Shown here piece after piece: positions 52,866-62,476 of a stretch of DNA of 64,000 nt. A program made the translations under genes and the position numbers. How positions within the stretch are numbered: position 1 is the first letter of the stretch; every line of letters starts with the position of its first letter. Below the pieces are notes generated by a model. It worked only from the letters and a program-made list of their open reading frames with translations. It had not been told where the DNA came from and did no database searches. Source of the stretch: Chryseobacterium antibioticum (GTDB lineage Bacteria > Bacteroidota > Bacteroidia > Flavobacteriales > Weeksellaceae); assembly GCF_012927325.1 (NCBI RefSeq), contig NZ_JABBGI010000026.1, positions 1 to 64,000 of the forward strand, read 5' to 3'.

Positions 52866-54950
52866 CTGGAACTTAGCACATCAATAGAATACGTCAAAGG
52901 AATTGGTCCTGACAGAGCTAAACTCATCAAGAGTGTGTTGGGTCTTTCAACCGTTGATGATCTTCTGAACTTCTATCCTCTCCGCTATCTGGATAAGAGT
53001 AAAGTATTTAAAATTTCTCAGCTTGAGGAGAGCAGTATTGAAATACAGCTTAAAGGAAGAATCACTCAGGTACAGGAGGTTCAGACCGGAAAGACGAAAA
53101 GGCTTTCGGCCAAATTCAATGATGATACCGGAACGATGGATCTGGTATGGTTCCAGTATTCAAAATGGCTGAAAGAACAGCTCCCGATTAACCGGGAAGT
53201 TTATATTTTCGGGAAGATCAATGTTTTTAACCGTCAGTTTTCTATGCCTCATCCTGAAATAGAAATTGAGGAAAAAAAAGAAGGTGAAAACCGTTTGAAA
53301 CCGATTTATCCAAGCTCTGAAAAGCTAACCAAAAGAGGATTGAATCAAAGGTTTTTCCAGGTTGTTTTAAGGAACATCTGCAAAGAGATTCCCAATGTCG
53401 TGGAGGAAAATTTTCCGGATTATTTAACCAAGGCTTTTAAGTTTTTATCAAGACAACACACCTTTTTAAATATCCATTTTCCAAAGGACATGGAGCACTA
53501 TGAAAAGGCGGATAACAGGCTGAAGTTTGAAGAATCTTTCTTTTTTCAGCTGGGATATGCCCTTAAAAAGCTTCATCATAAAAGCCATTCCCCCGGAAAT
53601 CCGTTTCCTATTGTGGGTGATCATTTTAATAATTTTTATAATCATCATATTCCTTTTGATCTTACCGGTGCACAGAAACGGGTTTTAAAGGAAATCCGTC
53701 TGGATATGAAAAGACCGGTTCAGATGAACAGACTTCTGCAGGGCGATGTAGGATCTGGAAAAACAATGGTGGCTTTGCTTACCATGCTGATTGCTATGGA
53801 TAACGGTTTTCAGAGCTGTATTATGGCTCCGACTGAAATTCTGGCGCAGCAACACTATAATGGCATTAAAGAGCTTTTAGAGGCCACAGATATCAATGTA
53901 CGCCTTCTGACCGGTTCCACGAAAACTTCGGAAAGAAAAATAATCCATGAAGAACTTGAAAACGGAACGTTATCTATATTGGTAGGAACACACGCTGTTC
54001 TTGAAGATAAGGTGAAGTTTAAAAACCTTGGGCTGGCTATCATTGATGAGCAGCACAGATTTGGTGTGGCACAGAGAGCTAAATTATGGGCGAAAAATAA
54101 AATCCCACCGCATATTCTGGTGATGACAGCAACGCCTATTCCAAGGACGCTGGCCATGAGCTTTTATTCTGATCTTGACGTTTCTGTGATTGATGAAATG
54201 CCGGTAGGAAGAAAACCGATCATTACCGCCCACAGACGTGAAAAAGACAGGACATATGTGTACAATTTCTGTAGGGACGAGATCAAAAAAGGGAGACAGG
54301 TTTACTTTGTGTATCCCCTGATCGAAGAATCTGAAACGTTGGATTATAAAAACCTGATGGAAGGTCTGGATCATGTTATGGATGCATTCTCCGACTATAA
54401 CACCACAATGCTTCACGGAAAAATGAAGCCTGCAGAAAAAGATGCAGCTATGAATTATTTTGCCTCTGGGAAAGCGAAAATTATGGTGGCAACTACCGTG
54501 ATCGAAGTTGGTGTCAACGTACCGAATGCTTCTGTAATGGTGATTGAAAGTTCGGAAAGATTCGGGCTTTCGCAGCTTCATCAGTTGCGGGGACGTGTGG
54601 GAAGAGGCGCCGAGCAGAGCTACTGTATCCTTATGACTTCTGATAAGTTATCGAAGGAAAGCAGAACCCGTATCAAGACGATGACAGAGACCAATGACGG
54701 TTTTAAAATTTCAGAGGTGGATATGCAACTCAGAGGCCCGGGAGATATTTTAGGAACGCAGCAAAGCGGAGTTGTAGATTTTAAAAGACTGGATCTTGTC
54801 AATGATTCCGCCATTATTAAAACGACAAAAAACACAGTTGATAAAATACTGGAAGTAGATCCTCTCCTGGCCAATCCGGACAATCTGATCATCAAAAACT
54901 ACTACCTGAGATACTACAAAGGAAAGAATAAGTGGAGTAAAATTTCATAA
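52866..54950 (+). CDS. recG: ATP-dependent DNA helicase RecG
   Basis: A RecG branch-migration helicase of about 694 residues. Homology begins near STSIEYVKGIGPDRAKLIKS, ahead of the first plausible GTG (52935), while an in-frame stop lies at 52854. No ATG, GTG or TTG exists in that gap, so I propose a non-canonical CTG start at 52866. The N-terminal wedge domain precedes helicase motifs: GDVGSGKTMVAL (Walker A), APTEILAQQH, DEQHRFGVAQR (DEQH box), TATPIPRTLAMS, VIEVGVNVPNAS, and QLRGRVGRG. It rescues stalled forks and processes Holliday junctions. Confidence 0.93.
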   Translation: MELSTSIEYVKGIGPDRAKLIKSVLGLSTVDDLLNFYPLRYLDKSKVFKISQLEESSIEIQLKGRITQVQEVQTGKTKRLSAKFNDDTGTMDLVWFQYSKWLKEQLPINREVYIFGKINVFNRQFSMPHPEIEIEEKKEGENRLKPIYPSSEKLTKRGLNQRFFQVVLRNICKEIPNVVEENFPDYLTKAFKFLSRQHTFLNIHFPKDMEHYEKADNRLKFEESFFFQLGYALKKLHHKSHSPGNPFPIVGDHFNNFYNHHIPFDLTGAQKRVLKEIRLDMKRPVQMNRLLQGDVGSGKTMVALLTMLIAMDNGFQSCIMAPTEILAQQHYNGIKELLEATDINVRLLTGSTKTSERKIIHEELENGTLSILVGTHAVLEDKVKFKNLGLAIIDEQHRFGVAQRAKLWAKNKIPPHILVMTATPIPRTLAMSFYSDLDVSVIDEMPVGRKPIITAHRREKDRTYVYNFCRDEIKKGRQVYFVYPLIEESETLDYKNLMEGLDHVMDAFSDYNTTMLHGKMKPAEKDAAMNYFASGKAKIMVATTVIEVGVNVPNASVMVIESSERFGLSQLHQLRGRVGRGAEQSYCILMTSDKLSKESRTRIKTMTETNDGFKISEVDMQLRGPGDILGTQQSGVVDFKRLDLVNDSAIIKTTKNTVDKILEVDPLLANPDNLIIKNYYLRYYKGKNKWSKIS

Positions 54951-55554
54951 AAAAAACCGCGAAAAGAAAATCTTTCCGCGGCCCCCTTATAAAACTGTTA
55001 TTTAGAAGAAATTACTTTTGGTCTGTTTAAAAAAATTTATTCTAGTAGTCAGAACTTAATATCTTGTGATTTGGTGTGAAAATATTTATATATTATTTGA
55101 ATCTTCAGTCCTGACTATTAAAATAAATTAAAAAAAACAAAATGAATTATTTTTCCAACTTGCTTATTATAAAAACTAACTGTTTCAAGTTGAAGGAAGT
55201 GGGAATGAAACGAATAAATACCCTTCAACTTTTTAAGTTTTCATGATTGTACCGTTTTGTTTAAAGATCTTCTATGCTTTATAGCTGGAAATAAACATAA
55301 TTCATTTTGTTAAAACTAACATTGTGACTTATATCTTGATTTCTAAAATGAAATAATCTATTCTCTATCATCCATTGCTTTTTATATGACTAATTTGTGT
55401 TGCAATGTTTACATTTACAAAATTGATGATATTACGCGGATTCTCTCTTATATCATTTTAATTATTAGTTATACAATTTTCACCTTTCTGTGAATAGTAT
55501 GCGTTAAATACAATTTTTAGTTTCAGGAATAAAAACTAAAAAAGTCTTTATTCA
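54951..55554. other. 600-bp gene-free region
   Basis: AT-rich spacer between recG and the receiver gene. It holds an imperfect hairpin right after recG (ccgcg...cgcgg with an inner AAAGA/TCTTT stem, 54957-54981), T-rich only on the minus strand, and a weak 34-codon frame (55142-55246) without promoter or conserved feature. I see nothing else. Confidence 0.6.
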
Positions 55555-56001
55555 TCATACTTTCATAATAAAATTATCTTTATTGAGTCCTGAAGTATGA
55601 TACTGCCAGCTTATCGTAATAATTTCTGTAAGTGATTTTTTTAAGCCTTCATAACTGTCCGGCTTTCTCATAAAAATATTAGCTCCATTAACAAATATCT
55701 CTTCTATTTCGTTTTCCGAAATCTGATCCATGTATACCACAATTATTATATTACTGAGCCTTGGATCTGCTTTTATCTCATCCAGACATTCCATGCAGTT
55801 TTTTCCGGGAATATCATATTTGATGAAAACAACTTCCGGAATGATCGCTCCGTCGCTGGTAAGATATTGCATAAGATTATCACCATCCGGGAAACACTGA
55901 GACTTCACTCCTATCTTTAAATCCTTGAAAATATTTTTAAAAAATAGTATATTGCCCTCGTCATTATCTACTGCTATTACATTCAAATACTCTTTATTCA
56001 T
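55555..56001 (-). CDS. Degenerate receiver (REC) protein
   Basis: A 148-residue stand-alone receiver-like domain. The N-terminal acidic motif is VDNDEGN (D12, D14), the first half follows the beta1-alpha1 pattern, and the conserved lysine is kept in FMRKPDS (K113). At the normal phospho-acceptor position the sequence is VVFIKYDIPGKNCMECL, with Lys61 where Asp is expected. It therefore probably cannot be phosphorylated in the usual way. It overlaps the AraC gene by 8 bp, implying translational coupling and joint action. It may be an interaction module for that regulator. Confidence 0.8.
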   Translation of the reverse strand: MNKEYLNVIAVDNDEGNILFFKNIFKDLKIGVKSQCFPDGDNLMQYLTSDGAIIPEVVFIKYDIPGKNCMECLDEIKADPRLSNIIIVVYMDQISENEIEEIFVNGANIFMRKPDSYEGLKKSLTEIITISWQYHTSGLNKDNFIMKV

Positions 56002-56575
56002 ACAACATTTTGGAATTTACAGCCAACGTTTGAATCTTTCTCCTCTTTATAATGATCTTATGAAATTGGGACGGTGTGATCCCTGTCGTATTTTTGAACT
56101 GGGTACTCAAATGCGCCACACTGGAATAGTTCAGTTTATGGGCAATTTCTGTCAGGCTCTGCTTATTATTTAAGATCAGTTCCTTGGCGTACTCAATTTT
56201 CTGCTGGATAATAAAGTTTTCTATCGAAGTATATGCTACCTCCGAAAAAAGATTGGAAAGATACCCATAACTATGGTTCAGTTTTTCAGCAATATAAATA
56301 GATGCTTTTACGGGAACAGCATTTTCAGAAAAAACGAGTTCTACGATGGCATCTTTTATTTTCTGTATTAAAGCCGTCTTTTGGCTTTCAATAATCTCTA
56401 TACCGTAATCTTCAAGATTCTTCTTAAAAAGATTGTGCTGCTCCTGCGTAATGGGTTCATAGAATTCCACTTCGCCAAAGTTCAGCAGACGGTATTTCAG
56501 CCCATGCTCTTTTAGCTTTTCATCCAACACTTTCTTACAGAGAGCATTGAAATCAAATTTTACATACATTTTCAT
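55994..56575 (-). CDS. AraC family transcriptional regulator
   Basis: A 193-residue regulator. The N-terminal ~75 residues form a small alpha/beta domain (KKVLDEKLKEHGLKYRLLNFGEVEFYEPIT) typical of a Bacteroidetes group of short AraC proteins. The C-terminal HTH pair covers ~90-185: NHSYGYLSNLFSEVAYTSIENFIIQQKIEYAKELI, then LTEIAHKLNYSSVAHLSTQFKNTTGITPSQFH, ending with the second helix-turn-helix signature. Its stop overlaps the receiver start by 8 bp. The targets are not known; the receiver partner suggests signal-dependent control. Confidence 0.9.
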   Translation of the reverse strand: MKMYVKFDFNALCKKVLDEKLKEHGLKYRLLNFGEVEFYEPITQEQHNLFKKNLEDYGIEIIESQKTALIQKIKDAIVELVFSENAVPVKASIYIAEKLNHSYGYLSNLFSEVAYTSIENFIIQQKIEYAKELILNNKQSLTEIAHKLNYSSVAHLSTQFKNTTGITPSQFHKIIIKRRKIQTLAVNSKMLYE

Positions 56576-56670
56576 CCTGATATAAGTGTGTCAAATTTCG
56601 AAGTAAATATAATAATTTATTTCATTTAAAAGTGAAATAGCGATTAATATTTTTAACACAGTGTATAAAA

Positions 56671-56701
56671 ACAAAAAACTCCTGCATATTGAATACAGGA
56701 A
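56671..56701 (-). terminator. Probable terminator downstream of the GNAT gene
   Basis: On the minus strand a tcctg/cagga stem with inner pairing is followed by TTTTTTGTTTTT. It lies about 170 bp past the GNAT stop, on the same strand. Confidence 0.55.
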
Positions 56702-56868
56702 TTAAACACTAAGGATGAAAAAAATATACTGATAAAAAGCTGCAAAAGCTCAAAACCAAGCATATGAATGTATTATTGAAAGTGATTTGGTTCTGATACA
56801 AAGATGAACCAAAAAGAAACGTCACATGTTATAGAATTAAAATTAAATGTTACACAATTTTAAGTCAA

Positions 56869-57372
56869 TTATTTGTGAATTAAGAATTCCATAAGGTAAT
56901 CATCCATGACAAAACCACGTCCAACATCAAAAGTACCTTCATCATAAACCCTGTATCCCTGGGATTCGTAGAAGTTTCGGGCTGCATTGTATTTATTGAC
57001 GTTTAAGATAATTCTTCTGTCGTCGTTTTCAGATACTTTTTCATTCAGGAACTGTAAAGCCCCTTTTCCAAAACCTTTTCCTTTACTTTCAGGAACTAAA
57101 TAAATCCTGTGAAGTTTCGTTGTTCCCTCTTCATAATGATGCTGGTACCCTATAAACCCCTCATAAGACCCGGTATTTTCATCCTGAATCAAATAATAAT
57201 GATAATCCATATGCTGAAAATGGCTCCCGATTTCGGCTGCGGAATACATTTCTGAAAGCATATATTCCATCTGCTCACCGGAAAGAATATCTGCGTAAGC
57301 ATTTTCCCAGGATCTTCTCGCCAGATCCTGAATAAGGGGAATGTCTTTTTCTGTTGCTTCTATTAATTTCAT
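56869..57372 (-). CDS. GNAT family N-acetyltransferase
   Basis: A 167-residue acetyl-CoA-dependent transferase starting at MKLIEATEKDIPLIQDLARRSW; the 23 upstream codons lie in the dapA terminator zone. Motif A is LHRIYLVPESKGKGFGKGALQFL, with the RxxGxG-type pyrophosphate loop represented by KGKGFGKG. A second motif is NKYNAARNFYESQGYRVYDEG near 140. Substrate unknown; small amines or alpha-amino groups are typical. Confidence 0.92.
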   Translation of the reverse strand: MKLIEATEKDIPLIQDLARRSWENAYADILSGEQMEYMLSEMYSAAEIGSHFQHMDYHYYLIQDENTGSYEGFIGYQHHYEEGTTKLHRIYLVPESKGKGFGKGALQFLNEKVSENDDRRIILNVNKYNAARNFYESQGYRVYDEGTFDVGRGFVMDDYLMEFLIHK

Positions 57373-57383
57373 AATTTTTATGA

Positions 57384-57414
57384 TTAAAAAAAGTGAAAAG
57401 CCGGAACTTTTCAC
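57384..57414 (-). terminator. Terminator of dapA
   Basis: 8-bp stem gtgaaaag/cttttcac (57393-57400, 57407-57414) followed on the minus strand by a T-run. Confidence 0.8.
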
Positions 57415-57524
57415 CTTTGGTATTTTAATGGTAATGGTCAAAGGTGAATTTTTAATTAAGTCTCAAAAATTGACTATTCACTTGCGAAGCAAAATTCACC
57501 ATTCACATTTTCCCAATTGACTTT

Positions 57525-58397
57525 TTAAATTTTCGCCATTTCCGCTTTGATCTTAGCATAAAGACCTTCCGAAGCAGCAACTAAAGGAAGTCTCAAATAA
57601 TTTTTGATGATTCCTTTTTCTGTTAAAATCACTTTAATTCCACAAGGATTTCCTTCTGCAAAAATCAATCTTGTCATTTCAACTAACTTATTGTGAATTT
57701 CATAGGCCTCTTTTACCTTTCCTTCAAAAGCCAACTGAACCATTGTAGAAAATTCTTTTGGATAGCCCTGCCCGATTACAGAAATTACACCATTTCCGCC
57801 AGCTAAAGTTACAGGCAGTGTGTATTCATCATCTCCGGAAACCAATGAAAAGCCTTCAGGTTTCTTTCTTAAAATATCAAAATACTGTAGAATATTCGGT
57901 GCCGCTTCTTTGATCATAAATAAATTCGGGAATTCATTTGCCAAACGGATCGTAGTATCGGCTTCAACATTCTGTCCTGTTCTTGACGGAACATTGTAAA
58001 TAATAATATTCTTACCCGTGGAAGCCAACATTTTATAATGCTGATAAAGCCCTTCCTGATTAGGTTTGTTATAGTATGGAGATACAGAAAGTACCGCATC
58101 AAATGCTGAAAGATCTGTTTCTTCTATCTGTTTCTTGACCTCAAGAGTATGGTTTCCGCCAATTCCTAAAACCAAAGGAAGACGTTTATTATTAACCTTA
58201 ATGATATGCTCAATCACCTGTTTCTTCTCCTCATCAGAAAGCGTTGCAGCTTCTGCTGTAGTTCCCAAAACAACTAAATAATTGGTTCCGTTTTCGATAT
58301 TATACTCAACAAGCTTTGTTAAACTCTCGAAATCAACGGATAAATCTTCATTAAAGGGCGTTACCAACGCAACACCTACTCCTTTTAAAATGCTCAT
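57525..58397 (-). CDS. dapA: 4-hydroxy-tetrahydrodipicolinate synthase
   Basis: A 290-residue TIM-barrel enzyme that condenses pyruvate and aspartate semialdehyde in lysine and meso-diaminopimelate synthesis. Motifs: GVGVALVTPFNEDLSVDFESL, LVVLGTTAEAATLS (substrate-binding), NVPSRTGQN with the active-site Tyr just before, and the Schiff-base Lys in LFMIKEAAPN (about 160-165), then GDDEYTLPVTLAGGNGVISVIG. Length is canonical. It is monocistronic with a terminator, divergent from the nucleotidase operon. Confidence 0.97.
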   Translation of the reverse strand: MSILKGVGVALVTPFNEDLSVDFESLTKLVEYNIENGTNYLVVLGTTAEAATLSDEEKKQVIEHIIKVNNKRLPLVLGIGGNHTLEVKKQIEETDLSAFDAVLSVSPYYNKPNQEGLYQHYKMLASTGKNIIIYNVPSRTGQNVEADTTIRLANEFPNLFMIKEAAPNILQYFDILRKKPEGFSLVSGDDEYTLPVTLAGGNGVISVIGQGYPKEFSTMVQLAFEGKVKEAYEIHNKLVEMTRLIFAEGNPCGIKVILTEKGIIKNYLRLPLVAASEGLYAKIKAEMAKI

Positions 58398-58504
58398 CTG
58401 TTAGAATTATTTTTGTCAAATTTAATAATTTACGGTAAGAATTTATAATAAATAATAATGTTTTATTATACATATAATTATATTTGCATATACTAAAAGA
58501 TATT

Positions 58505-59263
58505 ATGAAAAATAAATTCTTGTTACTAGGAATTGTTCTGGCTTCGCTTACTGCCTGCAAAACAGCTTCTACGCTGCAGCTGGCAGATGTAAAGACCCAG
58601 AAAAATATTTCTATTAATAATGAGCTAAAGAATGATGAGGAGTTTGTAAAAGTTATTGAACCTTATAAGCAGAAACTGGACAAGGAGATGAACCAGAAGA
58701 TCTCTCATACCAGCGTAGATCTTACCAAACAAGGCGATAACAGCAATCTGGGGAATCTTTTGGCTGACTATACGTTCGATGGCGCTGATGCCTGGACGAA
58801 AACGAATCTCAAAAAAAATGTGGATGCGGCTCTGATCAATATCGGAGGTATCCGTACCACGATCGGAAAAGGAGATATTTTTCTGAAAAGCGTTTTTGAA
58901 GTAATGCCTTTCGAAAATGAAGTGATCATTGTAAAAATGAAAGGAACAGATCTGCAGGGACTTTTTGATTACTATGCAAAAACCCAGGTAAACAATCCTG
59001 TTTCTCATTTATATATAGAAACCAACAACGGACAGCTTACCCAATCCCTGATCAATGGAAAACCTATAGTTCCCGCTCAGGGCTATTATATTGCAACGTC
59101 AGATTATCTGGCTTTGGGCGGTGACAATATGAAATTCTTTTCCAAAGGAGAAGCCATTTCTACCGGAATCAAATTGAGAGATCTTTTCATTGAATATTTC
59201 AAGAAAACTTCTGAAGTGGTTCCCAATACAGATATTCGTTTAAATTTTATCGGTAAGAAATAA
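58505..59263 (+). CDS. 5'-nucleotidase C-terminal-domain lipoprotein
   Basis: A 252-residue lipoprotein: signal MKNKFLLLGIVLASLTAC (Cys at 18). It corresponds to the C-terminal substrate-binding domain of UshA/NAD-type nucleotidases: SNLGNLLADYTFDGADAW, NIGGIRTTIGKGDI, SVFEVMPFENEVIIVKMKGTDL, then YYIATSDYLALGGDNM. The metal-binding N-terminal domain is missing here but is encoded by the next gene, in reversed order relative to the usual single-chain protein. The stop TAA overlaps the next ATG (TAATG). Confidence 0.88.
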   Translation: MKNKFLLLGIVLASLTACKTASTLQLADVKTQKNISINNELKNDEEFVKVIEPYKQKLDKEMNQKISHTSVDLTKQGDNSNLGNLLADYTFDGADAWTKTNLKKNVDAALINIGGIRTTIGKGDIFLKSVFEVMPFENEVIIVKMKGTDLQGLFDYYAKTQVNNPVSHLYIETNNGQLTQSLINGKPIVPAQGYYIATSDYLALGGDNMKFFSKGEAISTGIKLRDLFIEYFKKTSEVVPNTDIRLNFIGKK

Positions 59264-60213
59264 TGGATAGAAAAAGTTTTTTAAAAGTAATAGGTGGCGG
59301 AACTTTAGCAATGTCTTTAGCTCCCCATATGATGATGGCGGAGGAATTAAAAATTCTTGATTTAAAATCCACAAACAAACTGACCATTCTTCATACCAAT
59401 GACCAGCACAGCAGAATAGAACCTTTCGATGCAAGCTATACCAAGAATCCTAATCAGGGTGGTTTTGCGAGAAGGGCAAGTTTAATACAGCAGATCAGAA
59501 ATCAGGAAAGCAATGTTTTGCTTCTTGATTCGGGTGATATTTTTCAGGGAACTCCTTATTTTAACTTCTTCGGAGGTGAATTGGAGTTTAAACTAATGTC
59601 TATGATGAAGTATGATGCTTCAACAATGGGAAATCATGATTTTGACAATAGTTTAGATGGATTTTTAAAAGTCCTTCCCAATGCGAAATTCCCGTTCATC
59701 TGTTCAAACTATGATTTTAAAAATACAGTTCTGGACGGTAAAACTTCACCGTACAAGATCTTTAATAAAAACGGAATAAAAGTAGGAATCTTTGGAGTGG
59801 GCATCCAGCTGGACGGCCTTGTAGGCAAAAAGCAATATGGTGAAACCGTATACTCAGATCCTGTGGATGTGGCTCAACATTATTCTAATTTCCTGAAAAA
59901 TGAGCAAAAATGTGATCTTGTGATCTGCCTTTCCCATATAGGCTATGATTATAAAGATGAACCTAATAAAATAAGCGACAAAATTCTGGCTGCCAAAACT
60001 GAAAATATTGATATCATTCTCGGCGGGCATACCCACACTTTTTTACCTGAACCGCAAACCTTTACCAACAAGCAAGGTAAGAATGTTCTGGTGAACCAGG
60101 TAGGATGGGCAGGTCTTCTTCTTGGCAGAATAGATTTTTACTTTGACGCAAATAAAAACGTAAAGCATATTTCCTGGAACAACCAGGCAATAGACAGCAG
60201 CATAACCGTATAA
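59263..60213 (+). CDS. Metallophosphatase (5'-nucleotidase N-terminal domain)
   Basis: A 316-residue calcineurin-like phosphoesterase, the N-terminal domain of 5'-nucleotidases. The start has an RKSFLK Tat-like motif and hydrophobic GGGTLAMSLAP, suggesting export. Metal-ligand motifs: LTILHTNDQHSRIEP, LLLDSGDIFQGTPYF, TMGNHDFDN, LVICLSHIGYD and IILGGHTHTF. The C-terminal substrate domain is supplied by the upstream gene (1-bp overlap), so the pair likely forms a split periplasmic nucleotidase. One base separates its stop from the porZ start. Confidence 0.92.
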   Translation: MDRKSFLKVIGGGTLAMSLAPHMMMAEELKILDLKSTNKLTILHTNDQHSRIEPFDASYTKNPNQGGFARRASLIQQIRNQESNVLLLDSGDIFQGTPYFNFFGGELEFKLMSMMKYDASTMGNHDFDNSLDGFLKVLPNAKFPFICSNYDFKNTVLDGKTSPYKIFNKNGIKVGIFGVGIQLDGLVGKKQYGETVYSDPVDVAQHYSNFLKNEQKCDLVICLSHIGYDYKDEPNKISDKILAAKTENIDIILGGHTHTFLPEPQTFTNKQGKNVLVNQVGWAGLLLGRIDFYFDANKNVKHISWNNQAIDSSITV

Positions 60214-60214
60214 T

Positions 60215-62476
60215 ATGAAAAAACTCTCTTTAATCTCTTTTGGTATTTTAGCCTCCCTGCAATTCATGAATGCGCAGGTCATTTCATCAAAAAAATGGAC
60301 GGATCATTTTTCCTATAACAATGTCTTGGCCATGAAGGAAGACAACGGGAAAATTGTTGCCGCAACAGAAAATGGGGTATTCTACTATACCATTGCAACG
60401 GGAGAGATTACAAAGCTGTCAAAAGCAAACGGCCTCCATGACATTAATATCTCCGCCTTCGACTATAATCCACAGACTAAAATAGGAGTGGTAGGATATG
60501 CGAATGGTTCTATGGATATTATTACTCCTCAAGAGGTCAAATATGTTGTTGATATTCCTATCGCGACAGGCTACAGTGGGAGTAAAAGAATCAATCATAT
60601 TTCTATTACGGGAGATCAGGCTGTAGTTTCAGTGGGCTATGGAGTTTCAGTATTTAACCTGAAAAAGCTAGAATTTGGAGATTCTGCATTCTTTGTAAAT
60701 GGTGGGGTATATGAAGCCAGCAATGAAGCAACTATTTTCGGGAACAAAATTTATTCTGTAACAAATACAGGTCTGAAAAGCCACGAAATGAATACAACAT
60801 TTCCTGTTTTTTCTACATGGACTACCGAAATACCGGGATCATTCAAGCATATTGATGCAGAATCCTCTTCCCTTATTTTTTCTTCGGCAACTTCTGCCTT
60901 TATCTATAATAACGGAACAGGCACTCCCCTTCCTGCAACTTTTGGAGGGATCAAGGACATTGTTTTAAGTTCAAATAATATCGTAGTCACAGACAACAGA
61001 ATTTATACATTTAGCTTAAACGGAGTATCTCTAAATGCAGCCAGCATGGGAGAAGACTGTAATACGGGTATAACAGTCAACGGAAAAATTTACGGGGGAA
61101 CAATGGTGTCCGGGATAAAAGAAGAGAGCGGTACGACCTATAAACCTTCAGGTCCTTATTCAAACTCTGCCTATAAGATTAACCTGTACGATAACAATCA
61201 AATGTTGGTATCATCAGGATCCAGAGAGAACAGATTTAACCAGCCACCTGTCATTCCAAACAAAGCAGGATTCTATTATTTTAACGGTACCGACTGGATG
61301 CGTCCTTCTTTTTTTTCAACGAGTCCTATCATTACCAATGTATTGGATGCCGTATTCAACCCTGCTGACAACAGTGAAATATTTTTCACAAACTACACGG
61401 TTACTGCTCAGGGGGTCTATAAAATGAAATATAACGCCAATACTAAAGATTTCGATTTTGTAAAGAGCTATAATCTGGGATCTCCCGGAGATTTCTCGCA
61501 TCGTCCTGTGGGCTTTGCCAGTGATCCTCAGAATAATCTTTTTGTCTCTTTCGGTTTCAATTATGGAAACCCCTCTATAGGTATTTATGACAGAGGAACC
61601 GATGATTTTACTATAAAAAAATTCGGAATATCAAGTGTTGCCACACAAACACCTATTTGCTATGAGAATATGTTGTGGCTGCCACTCCCAAGAACAAATA
61701 ACTTCATTGTATACGATTATAAAAATGCAGCCAATCTTTCTGATGATGTAGATTATATATTAACAGATGCCAACGGATTCGCCGGAAACTCAAAAGGAAC
61801 ATTATCTGTAGCATTTGGTAAATCAGGAGATGCCTGGATCGGTACCGACAGTGGCTTAAGAATATTATCTAACGCTGCTGCAGAAATAAAAACCCCGAAT
61901 CCCAAGGTAGAACCTATCATTATAGAACAGGGCGGACTTGGAGAAGAGCTTTTCAGGGATGGTCAGGTATTACAAATAGAAGTAGATGCAGGAGATCATA
62001 AGTGGGTTTCTGTAGACGGAGGTGGTGTATACTACCTTTCTTCTGACGGGCAGCAGACCATCAAACATTTCACAAAAGAAAATTCGCCTCTTCCGACGAA
62101 TTCTGTTACCGATATAAAGGTTGACAGGAAAACAGGAAAAGTATATTTTGTTACATTTAACGGTATTGTAGCCTATCAGGGAGATGTAGGAGACGTAACA
62201 TCCAACTTCGGAAATGTACTGGTTTATCCAAATCCTGTGGTGTATTCAAACTTTAAAGGAAAAGTTACCATTAAAGGGCTTGCCGAAAAAACAAATATCA
62301 GAATCGCAGACGCAGCAGGAAATGTAATACATTCTGCAGTGGCCAGAGGAGGTTATTATGAATGGGATCTTAACAATATGAAAGGGAACAGAGTAGCTTC
62401 CGGAATTTATTTTGTATTGATGACCAATGAGGACGGATCAGATAAAGCTACCGCAAAAATAGCTGTGGTCAATTAA
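60215..62476 (+). CDS. porZ: T9SS surface component PorZ
   Basis: A 753-residue secreted protein with a signal peptide (ends near FMNAQ). It begins ISSKKWTDHFSYNNVLAMKEDN, the PorZ start, and continues as two seven-bladed propellers with VFYYTIATGEITKLSKANGLHD and similar repeats. The C-terminal ~80 residues are a type A sorting domain (VYPNPVVYSNFKGKVTIKGL, GIYFVLMTN). PorZ is part of the T9SS attachment complex that binds A-LPS precursor to deliver anchored cargo. Its gene is translationally coupled to the nucleotidase gene (1-bp gap) and recO (1-bp overlap). Confidence 0.92.
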   Translation: MKKLSLISFGILASLQFMNAQVISSKKWTDHFSYNNVLAMKEDNGKIVAATENGVFYYTIATGEITKLSKANGLHDINISAFDYNPQTKIGVVGYANGSMDIITPQEVKYVVDIPIATGYSGSKRINHISITGDQAVVSVGYGVSVFNLKKLEFGDSAFFVNGGVYEASNEATIFGNKIYSVTNTGLKSHEMNTTFPVFSTWTTEIPGSFKHIDAESSSLIFSSATSAFIYNNGTGTPLPATFGGIKDIVLSSNNIVVTDNRIYTFSLNGVSLNAASMGEDCNTGITVNGKIYGGTMVSGIKEESGTTYKPSGPYSNSAYKINLYDNNQMLVSSGSRENRFNQPPVIPNKAGFYYFNGTDWMRPSFFSTSPIITNVLDAVFNPADNSEIFFTNYTVTAQGVYKMKYNANTKDFDFVKSYNLGSPGDFSHRPVGFASDPQNNLFVSFGFNYGNPSIGIYDRGTDDFTIKKFGISSVATQTPICYENMLWLPLPRTNNFIVYDYKNAANLSDDVDYILTDANGFAGNSKGTLSVAFGKSGDAWIGTDSGLRILSNAAAEIKTPNPKVEPIIIEQGGLGEELFRDGQVLQIEVDAGDHKWVSVDGGGVYYLSSDGQQTIKHFTKENSPLPTNSVTDIKVDRKTGKVYFVTFNGIVAYQGDVGDVTSNFGNVLVYPNPVVYSNFKGKVTIKGLAEKTNIRIADAAGNVIHSAVARGGYYEWDLNNMKGNRVASGIYFVLMTNEDGSDKATAKIAVVN

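Noticed and set aside
54957..54990. Rho-independent terminator for recG
   Set aside because: The hairpin is imperfect and T-rich only on the minus strand, so it does not fit a plus-strand terminator.
55142..55246. Small 34-codon gene between recG and the receiver gene
   Set aside because: No promoter, terminator, signal or recognisable composition supports it.
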